34,356 bases of DNA from an uncultured Pseudorhodobacter sp. (GTDB taxonomy: Bacteria; Pseudomonadota; Alphaproteobacteria; Rhodobacterales; Rhodobacteraceae): assembly GCA_913062925.1 (NCBI GenBank), contig CAJXWJ010000037.1, positions 1 through 34,356 of the forward strand. Direction: 5' to 3'. This document shows, piece after piece, positions 6,951 to 13,779 of the stretch (positions are counted from its first letter, which is position 1; the number at the start of each line of letters is the position of its first letter). The translations under genes and the position numbers were made by a program. The notes below the pieces were generated by a model. It was given only the letters and a program-made list of their open reading frames with translations, was not told where the DNA came from and did not search any database.

Positions 6951-6964
6951 TTAACATATGTTAA
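6951..6964. promoter_or_regulatory. Perfect palindrome upstream of mscL
   Basis: TTAACATATGTTAA is a perfect 14-bp palindrome in the 161-bp gap between mscL and the upstream aldehyde dehydrogenase gene. It could be an operator or part of an AT-rich promoter; a weak minus-strand promoter-like pair (CTGACA, then TAAAAT) precedes it. No factor can be named. Confidence 0.3.
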
Positions 6965-7021
6965 GGGGGAATTTTATCCAAAAGGCTATATTGTCAGCGC
7001 GATTGCGTATCGGTTTTGGAT

Positions 7022-9364
7022 CTATTCGCCATAGGGCACCCAGATTGTTTTCACCTCAGTGGCTGCGCGCAAGAATTCGCGGCCTTCGGCACTCGGCGCG
7101 GCCCAATCGCGGGCTTGGCCATGATTGACCCAAGTGCGTTTCAGGTTGGTGGCGGCATTGCGCTCCACTACTTCTGAAAGTGCGGCGGCAGAAAAACACC
7201 ACACCGCGTCGATATCGCCATGCCCTGCGATGGGCTTGGCAAGGTCGGCATGCGCGCCGGTGACGATATTAACCACGCCTGCGGGCAGATCAGAGGTCTC
7301 AAGCACCTGATAAAAGTCGGTTGCAGACAGTGGCGCCACCTCGGATGGCACCAAAACGCAGGTGTTGCCCATCGCAATCGCCGGCGCCATTAGCGAGATC
7401 AGACCCAAAAGCGGGGCTTCATTCGGGCACAGCGCTGCGATCACGCCGCAGGGCGCGTTCATCGCAAGTGCGACACCGCGCATCGGCACTGGTTTGACCG
7501 CACCTTCAAACTTATCGGCCCAAGCGGCATAGGTGAACAGCCGGTTGATAGCGGCCTCGACCTCGGCCTCGCCTGAAGTGCCGGTCATATCGCGCAGACG
7601 GCCAGCAAATTCGGCACGGCGCGCTGAAAGGTTCTCGGCGATGTAGTAAAGGATTTGCGCGCGGCCATGCGCCGTGCTTTTCGCCCAGCCTTTGGCGGCT
7701 TGCGCGGCTTCGACCGCGTTGCGAATGTCTTTGCGGCCACCAAGCCCGATGTGGCCCAGCAGTTTGCCCTTGGGCGACCAGATCGCTTGGGAATAACCAC
7801 CATCAGGGCGGGCCTGCTTGCCGCCGATGAACAGCTTGGCGGTACGGTCGATGCCGCTGACCTCGGGCTTTGCGGGGGCCGGTTGTGCTTTGATCTGCGG
7901 CAAGGCCTTGGTCTTGCCCGCAGGTTTCAGATAGGCCAGCAGCCCCTCCCATCCGCCTTCACGACCAAAGCCGCTTTCGCGCACCCCGCCAAAGCCTGCG
8001 GCGGCATCAAACAAATTGCTGGCATTGACCCAGACCACGCCCGCCTTCAACTTGGGCGCAATATCCAAGGCAAGGTTGACGTTTTCGCTCCAGACACTGG
8101 CAGCAAGGCCATAGCGGCTGTTGTTGGCAAGCTCGACCGCCTCGGACGGGGTGCGAAAGGTCATCGAGACCAAGACCGGCCCAAAGATTTCTTCCTGCAT
8201 CAGGGTGGATGAGGCTTGCAGGCCAGTGATCAGCGTAGGCGGGTAAAAACAGCCCGCGGGCAGGGCACAAGCGGCATGATAGGTCTCGCCTTCGGTATTG
8301 GCGTCCACCATCGCGCGGATGCGGGCCAATTGGCTGGGGTCAATGATCGCCCCGATGTCAATCGCCTTGTCCAAAGGATCGCCAATGCGCAAGCCATCCA
8401 TGCGCCGACGCAGCTTGTCATGGAACCGCTCGGCAATGCCCTCTTGCACCAAAAGCCGCGAGCCCGCGCAGCAGACCTGCCCCTGATTGAACCAGATCGC
8501 ATCGACGAGCCCTTCGACCGCACTGTCCAGATCGGCGTCCTCAAAGACAATATAGGGCGATTTCCCGCCAAGCTCCAAAGTCAGCGCCTTACCCGTGCCT
8601 GCCGTCGCCTCGCGGATTTGGCGGCCCACGGCGGTTGATCCGGTAAAGGCGATCTTATTGACATCAGGATGGGCAACAAGGGCAGCGCCGGTGTCACCAT
8701 CGCCAGTGACAATGTTCAAAACCCCTTTGGGCAGACCGGCCTCACGCGACAGCTCGGCAAAAAGCAAGGCGGTCAAGGGGGTGTATTCAGCAGGCTTTAA
8801 CACCACGCAATTGCCCGCAGCCAAAGCAGGCGCGACCTTCCAAGCAAGCATCAGCAAAGGAAAGTTCCATGGGATCACCGCGCCGCAAACCCCAAGCGGG
8901 GCTTGGCCGGGCAACTCGCTGTCAATCAACTGCGCAAGGCCTGCATGATAGTAGAAATGCCGTGCCACCAAAGGAATGTCGATGTCGCGCGCCTCGCGGA
9001 TCGGCTTGCCGGTATCCATCACCTCCAGCACTGCAAAAAGCCGCGCATGCTTTTGAACCAGCCGCGCCAAAGCATAAAGCACCCGCGCGCGCTCTGCCCC
9101 CGAACGCTTGGCCCATTTCCCCTGCGCGCGCCGCGCCGCCTGTACGGCTACGTCAATATCTGCCAAAGTTCCTTGGCTGACCTGTGCCAAAACCTGCCCA
9201 GTCGCAGGATTGGTCGTAGCAAAACCCGCCGCGGCTGAGGTAAAGCCGCCATCAATCCAATGCCCAAAAGATCCATTCTTGCGCAGCCATGCCAAGGCCT
9301 CTGCGTTGTTTTCGGGGGCCGGACCATAGGCCATGCTGTCAAAGATGTCGCGCACGGTTGTCAT
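7022..9364 (-). CDS. Two-domain aldehyde dehydrogenase, ALDH16 type
   Basis: A 780-residue protein with two aldehyde dehydrogenase domains in tandem. Residues about 30-500 form a complete catalytic domain: PWNFPLLMLAWK, FTGSTAVGR, the general base Glu in LELGGKSP (about 264) and the nucleophile in QGQVCCAGSR (about 298). The second domain (about 530-780) keeps the NAPCGVIAALCPNEAPLL and PAGVVNIVTG blocks but lacks the catalytic Cys and Glu region. This architecture is that of ALDH16; the bacterial form, structurally characterised from Loktanella, keeps an active first domain. It oxidises an aldehyde to an acid with NAD. The ATG at 9364 follows AAAGGAC. deoC lies upstream on the same strand, so acetaldehyde is a plausible substrate (inference). 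Confidence 0.9.
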   Translation of the reverse strand: MTTVRDIFDSMAYGPAPENNAEALAWLRKNGSFGHWIDGGFTSAAAGFATTNPATGQVLAQVSQGTLADIDVAVQAARRAQGKWAKRSGAERARVLYALARLVQKHARLFAVLEVMDTGKPIREARDIDIPLVARHFYYHAGLAQLIDSELPGQAPLGVCGAVIPWNFPLLMLAWKVAPALAAGNCVVLKPAEYTPLTALLFAELSREAGLPKGVLNIVTGDGDTGAALVAHPDVNKIAFTGSTAVGRQIREATAGTGKALTLELGGKSPYIVFEDADLDSAVEGLVDAIWFNQGQVCCAGSRLLVQEGIAERFHDKLRRRMDGLRIGDPLDKAIDIGAIIDPSQLARIRAMVDANTEGETYHAACALPAGCFYPPTLITGLQASSTLMQEEIFGPVLVSMTFRTPSEAVELANNSRYGLAASVWSENVNLALDIAPKLKAGVVWVNASNLFDAAAGFGGVRESGFGREGGWEGLLAYLKPAGKTKALPQIKAQPAPAKPEVSGIDRTAKLFIGGKQARPDGGYSQAIWSPKGKLLGHIGLGGRKDIRNAVEAAQAAKGWAKSTAHGRAQILYYIAENLSARRAEFAGRLRDMTGTSGEAEVEAAINRLFTYAAWADKFEGAVKPVPMRGVALAMNAPCGVIAALCPNEAPLLGLISLMAPAIAMGNTCVLVPSEVAPLSATDFYQVLETSDLPAGVVNIVTGAHADLAKPIAGHGDIDAVWCFSAAALSEVVERNAATNLKRTWVNHGQARDWAAPSAEGREFLRAATEVKTIWVPYGE

Positions 9365-9434
9365 GAGAGTGTCCTTTGGCAGATCGAGTGATGCAAGCGG
9401 GAAGTGTAAACGCCTGTGGCAGACATGCGCCTCC

Positions 9435-9514
9435 GGCGGGGATATTTGGACCAAGATGAAATCTGCTGTGGGCTTTCATCTTGGCATAAATATCCCGGGG
9501 TGAGCGGCAGCGCC
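9435..9514. repeat. Dispersed repeat, two inverted half copies, between deoC and the aldehyde dehydrogenase gene
   Basis: The stretch holds GGGGATATTT then CCAAGATGAAA (9435-9461, plus) facing an inverted copy TTTCATCTTGGC then AAATATCCC (to about 9496), continuing through GGGG...GGCAGCGCC to 9514. The minus-orientation copy matches the repeat at 24848-24889 almost base for base. The two halves can form a long imperfect stem in the deoC-aldh transcript. It leaves about 190 bp between two genes of one likely operon. Confidence 0.75.
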
Positions 9515-9552
9515 GCGAGGGGCAGAGCCCCTTTGGTATGCAGGCCGATCAT

Positions 9553-10539
9553 TTAAGCCAAGGCATGGCGATTGGCGGCCGAATAGTGACCGCTAAGATA
9601 ATGGTCCAACTGGCGTTCGATGTCGCCAAGAAGGGAAGAGGCGCCAAAGCGGAACAACTCGGGTTGCAGCCAGGCATGCCCGAGTTCGTCTTTCATCAGG
9701 GCAAGATAGGGCAGGGCATCTTTGGCTTTTGATATGCCACCTGCGGGTTTATATCCGACTTTGACGCCACTGCGGTCTTGGTAGTCGCGGATGCAGCGGA
9801 TCATGGTCAGGCTGACAGGCAGGGTGGCGTTGACGCTTTCTTTGCCGGTAGAGGTTTTGATGAAATCAGCGCCGGCCATCATGCAGACAAGGCTGGCGCG
9901 TGCGACGTTACGCAGGGTTTGCAGCTCGCCCGTGGCGAGGATGGCTTTGACATGGGCCTCGCCGCAGGCGGCGCGCATCTCGGACATCTCCTCATAGAGT
10001 GCATGCCAATTTCCGGTCAGCACATGCCGGCGCGAGATCACGATGTCGATTTCGCGCGCGCCTGCCCGCACAGATTCGCCGATTTCAGCGATGCGCAGAC
10101 GGTAGGGAGACAGGCCCGCAGGGAAGCCGGTTGAGACGGCAGCCACTGGGATATTGCTGCCTTCCAATGCGCGGACGGCGGTTTCGACCATTTCGTGGTA
10201 GACACAGACCGCGCCTGTGGTCAGGCCTTGCAGCCCAAGTTTTTCCAGCATCGCCGGCGCCACGGGTTGGCGGGCTTTGGCGCAAAGCCGTTTGACGCGC
10301 TCTGGCGTATCATCGCCTGACAGGGTGGTAAGGTCGATCAGGCTGATTGCTTTGAGCAGCCAAGCCGCTTGGAAGTCATTTTTGACCGAGCGTCGGCTGG
10401 TGATCGTTGCCGCGCGGCGTTCAATGGCCGAGGTATTGGCCTGGACATTCGCCACCCAATCCAGATCAAGCGGCATCCCCGGATTGCGCGGATGGGTGAC
10501 TTGCGGCAGGTGCAGTTTGGCTTCGGTCAGGCTGTGCAT
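9553..10539 (-). CDS. deoC: Deoxyribose-phosphate aldolase, long (eukaryote-like) form
   Basis: A 328-residue class I aldolase that splits 2-deoxyribose-5-phosphate into acetaldehyde and glyceraldehyde-3-phosphate in deoxynucleoside catabolism. The Schiff-base lysine is in FIKTSTGK; other family blocks are AISLIDLTTLSGDDT, VCVYHEMVETA, VAAVSTGFPAGLSP, EIDIVISR, KAILATGEL and KPAGGISKAKDALPYL. It is longer than the 250-residue E. coli enzyme and resembles the human-type DERA branch. The ATG at 10539 has AGAGG five bases upstream; a GTG nine codons earlier is less likely. It is followed, after a repeat-containing gap, by the ALDH16-type gene on the same strand, consistent with acetaldehyde disposal. 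Confidence 0.95.
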   Translation of the reverse strand: MHSLTEAKLHLPQVTHPRNPGMPLDLDWVANVQANTSAIERRAATITSRRSVKNDFQAAWLLKAISLIDLTTLSGDDTPERVKRLCAKARQPVAPAMLEKLGLQGLTTGAVCVYHEMVETAVRALEGSNIPVAAVSTGFPAGLSPYRLRIAEIGESVRAGAREIDIVISRRHVLTGNWHALYEEMSEMRAACGEAHVKAILATGELQTLRNVARASLVCMMAGADFIKTSTGKESVNATLPVSLTMIRCIRDYQDRSGVKVGYKPAGGISKAKDALPYLALMKDELGHAWLQPELFRFGASSLLGDIERQLDHYLSGHYSAANRHALA

Positions 10540-10869
10540 CGGGGCCTCTGCTTTCGGGTTGGGCACAGGTTGCCTTTCTGTGGGCTGGCTTGCAAGGGGG
10601 CTGTGGCCTGCGACGGCGGTCTTTTGACCGATTGGTCAGCTTGCGTGGCGGGCTTGCATCGGACCGAAATCAGACCGCAATAAGACCAATGCGGCTTTCA
10701 TTCCCGCTGCATCCGACTGCGCGATGGCTGAACCTGAAATCGCTGTCCATGTGGCATGGCAAAAATCAGACCGAGCCAGCCCTCTTGATGACTTGAACCA
10801 AAAGGCCGCTTTGTCCCGATGATTTGCAACGCAGCCACAAGCAGAGGCAGAGTTGGGATCTGTGTCTGA
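10540..10869. other. 330-bp gene-free region upstream of deoC and downstream of mrpG
   Basis: No convincing coding sequence is present. It should hold the deoC promoter on the minus strand and the 3' end of the Mrp operon transcript. The clearest structure is the inverted repeat at 10625-10638. A short stem, CCGCA ... TGCGG near 10676-10695, is also present. I could not fix promoter hexamers or a terminator with a T run. Confidence 0.6.
10625..10638. promoter_or_regulatory. Inverted repeat, candidate operator upstream of deoC
   Basis: TGACC-GATT-GGTCA is a perfect five-base inverted repeat with a four-base centre, about 86 bp before the deoC start. The size and symmetry suit a dimeric repressor. 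No deoxynucleoside regulator gene lies in the window, so the cognate protein is unknown. Confidence 0.35.
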
Positions 10870-11232
10870 TCAGCCCTTTGGCACGCGCCGCAATTCGGCC
10901 CAGGGAGCCTTGGTCGCGGTGGGGGGAATTTTGCTGCGGTCGACCGTTGTGGCGATATGCGATTTCGCCAGATATAGCGCCGAAAGTGGTGCCGTTATAA
11001 ACAAGAACACCGAGACCATCACTTCGTGCCAGGTGACTTGGCCTGCGATCAGCCAAGTGTTCAGCGCCGAGGCAATAAGCGCCGCACCTACGCCGATTGT
11101 GGTGGCCTTTGTCGGGGCATGCAGCCTTTGCATCGCATCGCGCAGCTTCAGTAAGCCAAAGCTGCCGATCAGGCCAAAGACCCCACTAATGACCAAAAGC
11201 GTCGAGATCAGGATTTCGGTGACCATGCTCAT
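10870..11232 (-). CDS. mrpG: Mrp/Pha monovalent cation/H+ antiporter subunit G
   Basis: A 120-residue membrane protein with three hydrophobic segments and the MnhG/PhaG signature LLVISGVFGLIGSFGLLKLRDAMQRLHAPTKATT. It is the last small subunit of the multi-subunit Mrp complex in the cytoplasmic membrane, which exchanges Na+ or K+ for protons. The start at 11232 uses the ATGA overlap with the mrpF stop, giving MSMVTEILIS; a second ATG two codons on is an alternative. It is the last gene of the six-gene operon. Confidence 0.92.
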   Translation of the reverse strand: MSMVTEILISTLLVISGVFGLIGSFGLLKLRDAMQRLHAPTKATTIGVGAALIASALNTWLIAGQVTWHEVMVSVFLFITAPLSALYLAKSHIATTVDRSKIPPTATKAPWAELRRVPKG

Positions 11233-11498
11233 TCGATAATGCTCCGCCGCAACAGGTATTTGCAAAAGGCTACGGTCGACACGAAGCCTGTCATCGAAAA
11301 CAGCATGGCCGCCTCAAAGTTCAAGGCGTGGCCCCGCATCAGAGAATACAGCACGATCAGGGCGATTACATTCACCACCATCGTATCCACCGCCAGAATA
11401 CGGTCGGGGATGGTGGGCGCGGTGGCCAGACGCCAAAGCGTCAGCAGCAGGGCCAGCGCAAAGCAGCTGATTGCAAAGCTCAGGGCATAGTCAAGCAT
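11229..11498 (-). CDS. mrpF: Mrp/Pha antiporter subunit F
   Basis: An 89-residue protein with three transmembrane segments and the MnhF/PhaF blocks RLATAPTIPDRILAVDTMVVN and ALNFEAAMLFSMTGFVSTVAF. It is a small integral subunit of the Mrp complex. Length is normal for the family. It overlaps mrpE upstream and mrpG downstream by a few bases, which implies coupled translation. Confidence 0.92.
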   Translation of the reverse strand: MLDYALSFAISCFALALLLTLWRLATAPTIPDRILAVDTMVVNVIALIVLYSLMRGHALNFEAAMLFSMTGFVSTVAFCKYLLRRSIIE

Positions 11499-11986
11499 CA
11501 GGTGAAGATCCTTTTCAGGCGGGCCTCGTAGCGGGACTTGATCTCGGCGCAGACGGCATCGGGGTCTGGGGCGTGCAGCGAATGGATCAACAGCGATTTG
11601 CCGTCGGCGGCGAAATCTGCGGTCAGTGTGCCGGGGGTCATGGTAATGGTGCCGGCCAGGAGGGCTTGGGCCTCGGGGCTGGGCAGGTCAATCGGCACGC
11701 AGATCCACGCCGATTGGATCTGATCCACCGGTTTGAACAGAATGATCGCCGCAACTTGGATGCTTGAGACCACAACATCGCCCAGCACCAGACCGATATA
11801 GGCCACCAGTCGCAGCGGGTGTTTCATCGCCGCATGTTCAGGCCAATAGGGAGCTGTCAGCAGCGGGATCACCACGCCCAGAAACCCACCCATCAGCACG
11901 GCGCCTGGGCCAATGCTATTCATCAGCAGCACCCAGGTCAGCAGAAGTGTGGCCGAAAGGTAGGGATGTGGGAAAAGCTTCTGCAT
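11498..11986 (-). CDS. mrpE: Mrp/Pha antiporter subunit E
   Basis: A 162-residue protein with an N-terminal membrane part (LSATLLLTWVLLMNSIGPGAVLMGGFLGVVIPLL) and a soluble C-terminal domain. The family block FKPVDQIQSAWICVPIDLPSPEAQALLAGTITMTPGTLTADF is clear. MrpE subunits are needed for assembly or activity of the antiporter. It starts three bases after the mrpD stop and overlaps mrpF. Confidence 0.93.
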   Translation of the reverse strand: MQKLFPHPYLSATLLLTWVLLMNSIGPGAVLMGGFLGVVIPLLTAPYWPEHAAMKHPLRLVAYIGLVLGDVVVSSIQVAAIILFKPVDQIQSAWICVPIDLPSPEAQALLAGTITMTPGTLTADFAADGKSLLIHSLHAPDPDAVCAEIKSRYEARLKRIFT

Positions 11987-11989
11987 GGG

Positions 11990-13435
11990 TCAGCCTCCTG
12001 CGCCAAGGGAAAGTGCCGCGATATAAGCGGCAGGTGCGTGCAGGTTTTGCGCTGTGGCCTCTAGCCATGTCAGGATCGGCCCTGCGCCCAGCGTCAGTGC
12101 CAAAAGCGCGCTGAGGCACAGTGCCGTGGCCACGGGTGCAAAGGGCGCGATGCTGTCCGAGGGGCGCGGCGCTTCGGCCTTCCAGAACAGGCCAGAGCCG
12201 ATGCGGGCAAGACCCAGCATGGTCAAAAGCGACGACAGCAGGATCAGCGTCCAGATCAGCGGCGCTGAGGCGCGCAGCGCGTCCATGATCAAAAGCTTAC
12301 CGACAAAGCCCGACAGCGGCGGCATGCCCGCCATGGCGACCGCCGCCGCCATAAACAGCGCCGCCGTCAGCCCATCGCGGCGATTGGGCACCAGATCAGA
12401 CAGCAAGAACAGCGCCGCCATCGCCAGTGTCGAATGGATCAGATAATAAAGCGCCGCCGCCGTCGCCTGCGGGGTAAAGGCCGAAACCGCAATCAGCAGC
12501 AGCCCCATCGACCCCAGCGCCGAAAAGGCAACCAGACGCGGCAGCTCGCGGCTGCCCAAAACCCCGATGGCGCCAATCACCATGGTGATGATCGCCGCCG
12601 GTTGCAGCAGATCTTGGATCAGCGTGCCGGTGGCGGCCAGATCGGTTGGAAACACCAGCGTGCCAAAGCGGATCAGCGCATAGGCCCCGACCTTGGTCAT
12701 CACCGCAAACAGTGCGGCCACAGGGGCAGGGGCATTGGCATAGGTGGCAGGCAGCCAGAATTGCAGCGGCACCATCGCGGCCTTGATCGCAAAGACCATC
12801 ATCACCAGCACCGCCGCCACCCGCAGCAAAGCGCTGTCGCCCGCTGGCAGTTCGGGCAGCTTGACCGCCAGATCGGCCATATTGAGCGTGCCCGTCACCG
12901 CATAGATCGTCGCCAGCGCAATCAGAAACAGCGAGGAGCCCAGCAGGTTAAACGCCACATATTGCACGCCCGCGCGCAGCCGATCCCGCCCGCCGCCATG
13001 CACCATCAGCCCATAAGAGGCAATCAGCAGCACCTCGAAAAACACGAATAGGTTAAAGGCATCAGCGGTCAGAAACGCGCCATTCAGCCCCATCAGTTGG
13101 AACAAGAACAGCGTGTGAAAATGCTTGCCGCTGCGGTCCCATCCGGTGCTGGCCACATGGATCAGCACCAAAAGCCCCAGCGCCGCCGTCAGCATCAGCA
13201 TCAGCGACGACAGCCGATCTGACATCAGGGCAATGCCAAAGGGCGCGGGCCAATTGCCCAGAAAATACGCGCGCGGCGTATCGGCTTGGGCCGCCAGCAT
13301 CACCGCTATGACACAAAGCGCCAGCGCGCCTGCGCCCGAAATGACGCGTTGCAGGCCAATACTTGGGCGCAAGATCACCAAAAGCCCGGCCAGAACCGCA
13401 GGCAGGATGATCGGGGCAATGATCAGATTGCTCAT
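11990..13435 (-). CDS. mrpD: Mrp/Pha antiporter subunit D (NuoM/NuoN-like)
   Basis: A 481-residue polytopic protein of the proton-conducting antiporter family related to respiratory complex I subunits NuoL/M/N. Typical blocks are FNLFVFFEVLLIASYGLMVHG with its membrane-embedded Glu, FAIKAAMVPLQFWLPATYANAPAPVAALFAVMTKVGAYALIRF with the key Lys residues, and AMAGMPPLSGFVGKLLIMDA. MrpD is thought to form one of the ion or proton channels of the complex. The ATG at 13435 overlaps the mrpC stop (ATGA), and mrpE follows within three bases. Confidence 0.95.
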   Translation of the reverse strand: MSNLIIAPIILPAVLAGLLVILRPSIGLQRVISGAGALALCVIAVMLAAQADTPRAYFLGNWPAPFGIALMSDRLSSLMLMLTAALGLLVLIHVASTGWDRSGKHFHTLFLFQLMGLNGAFLTADAFNLFVFFEVLLIASYGLMVHGGGRDRLRAGVQYVAFNLLGSSLFLIALATIYAVTGTLNMADLAVKLPELPAGDSALLRVAAVLVMMVFAIKAAMVPLQFWLPATYANAPAPVAALFAVMTKVGAYALIRFGTLVFPTDLAATGTLIQDLLQPAAIITMVIGAIGVLGSRELPRLVAFSALGSMGLLLIAVSAFTPQATAAALYYLIHSTLAMAALFLLSDLVPNRRDGLTAALFMAAAVAMAGMPPLSGFVGKLLIMDALRASAPLIWTLILLSSLLTMLGLARIGSGLFWKAEAPRPSDSIAPFAPVATALCLSALLALTLGAGPILTWLEATAQNLHAPAAYIAALSLGAGG

Positions 13436-13779
13436 GCTTGGCCCTCGTCTGTCGGTGCTTGCGTCAGGGCGACATCATCCGCGCCCGAGGTCAGGTAAGC
13501 GCCAATCGCCATGATCACCAGCACCGCCGTCATGCCAAAGGAAATCACGATTGCGGTCAGTACCAAGGCTTGCGGCAGCGGATCGGTATAGCCAAGCGCG
13601 GTTTTGCTGATGATTGGCGGCAGATCGGGCGCAAGCCGGCCTGCGGCAAAGATGAACAGATTGACCGCATAAGACAGCAGCGACAGCCCCAAAATCACCG
13701 GAAAACTGCGCTGGCGCAGCATCAGATAGACCCCAGAACTGGTCAGCGTGCCAATGGCGATTGCGACAAGAAGTTCCAT
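13432..13779 (-). CDS. mrpC: Mrp/Pha antiporter subunit C (NuoK-like)
   Basis: A 115-residue protein with three transmembrane segments, homologous to complex I NuoK. Blocks include AIAIGTLTSSGVYLMLRQRSFPVILGLSLLSYAVNLFIF and DPLPQALVLTAIVISFGMTAVLVIMA. It is a conserved membrane subunit of Mrp complexes. The start overlaps the mrpA stop (TGATG), and its own stop overlaps the mrpD start. Confidence 0.94.
   Translation of the reverse strand: MELLVAIAIGTLTSSGVYLMLRQRSFPVILGLSLLSYAVNLFIFAAGRLAPDLPPIISKTALGYTDPLPQALVLTAIVISFGMTAVLVIMAIGAYLTSGADDVALTQAPTDEGQA

Noticed and set aside
7022-7780. Second aldehyde dehydrogenase domain as a decaying pseudogene fused to the first
   Set aside because: It is in frame, well conserved in the remaining blocks and matches the known ALDH16 architecture, whose second domain normally lacks catalytic residues.
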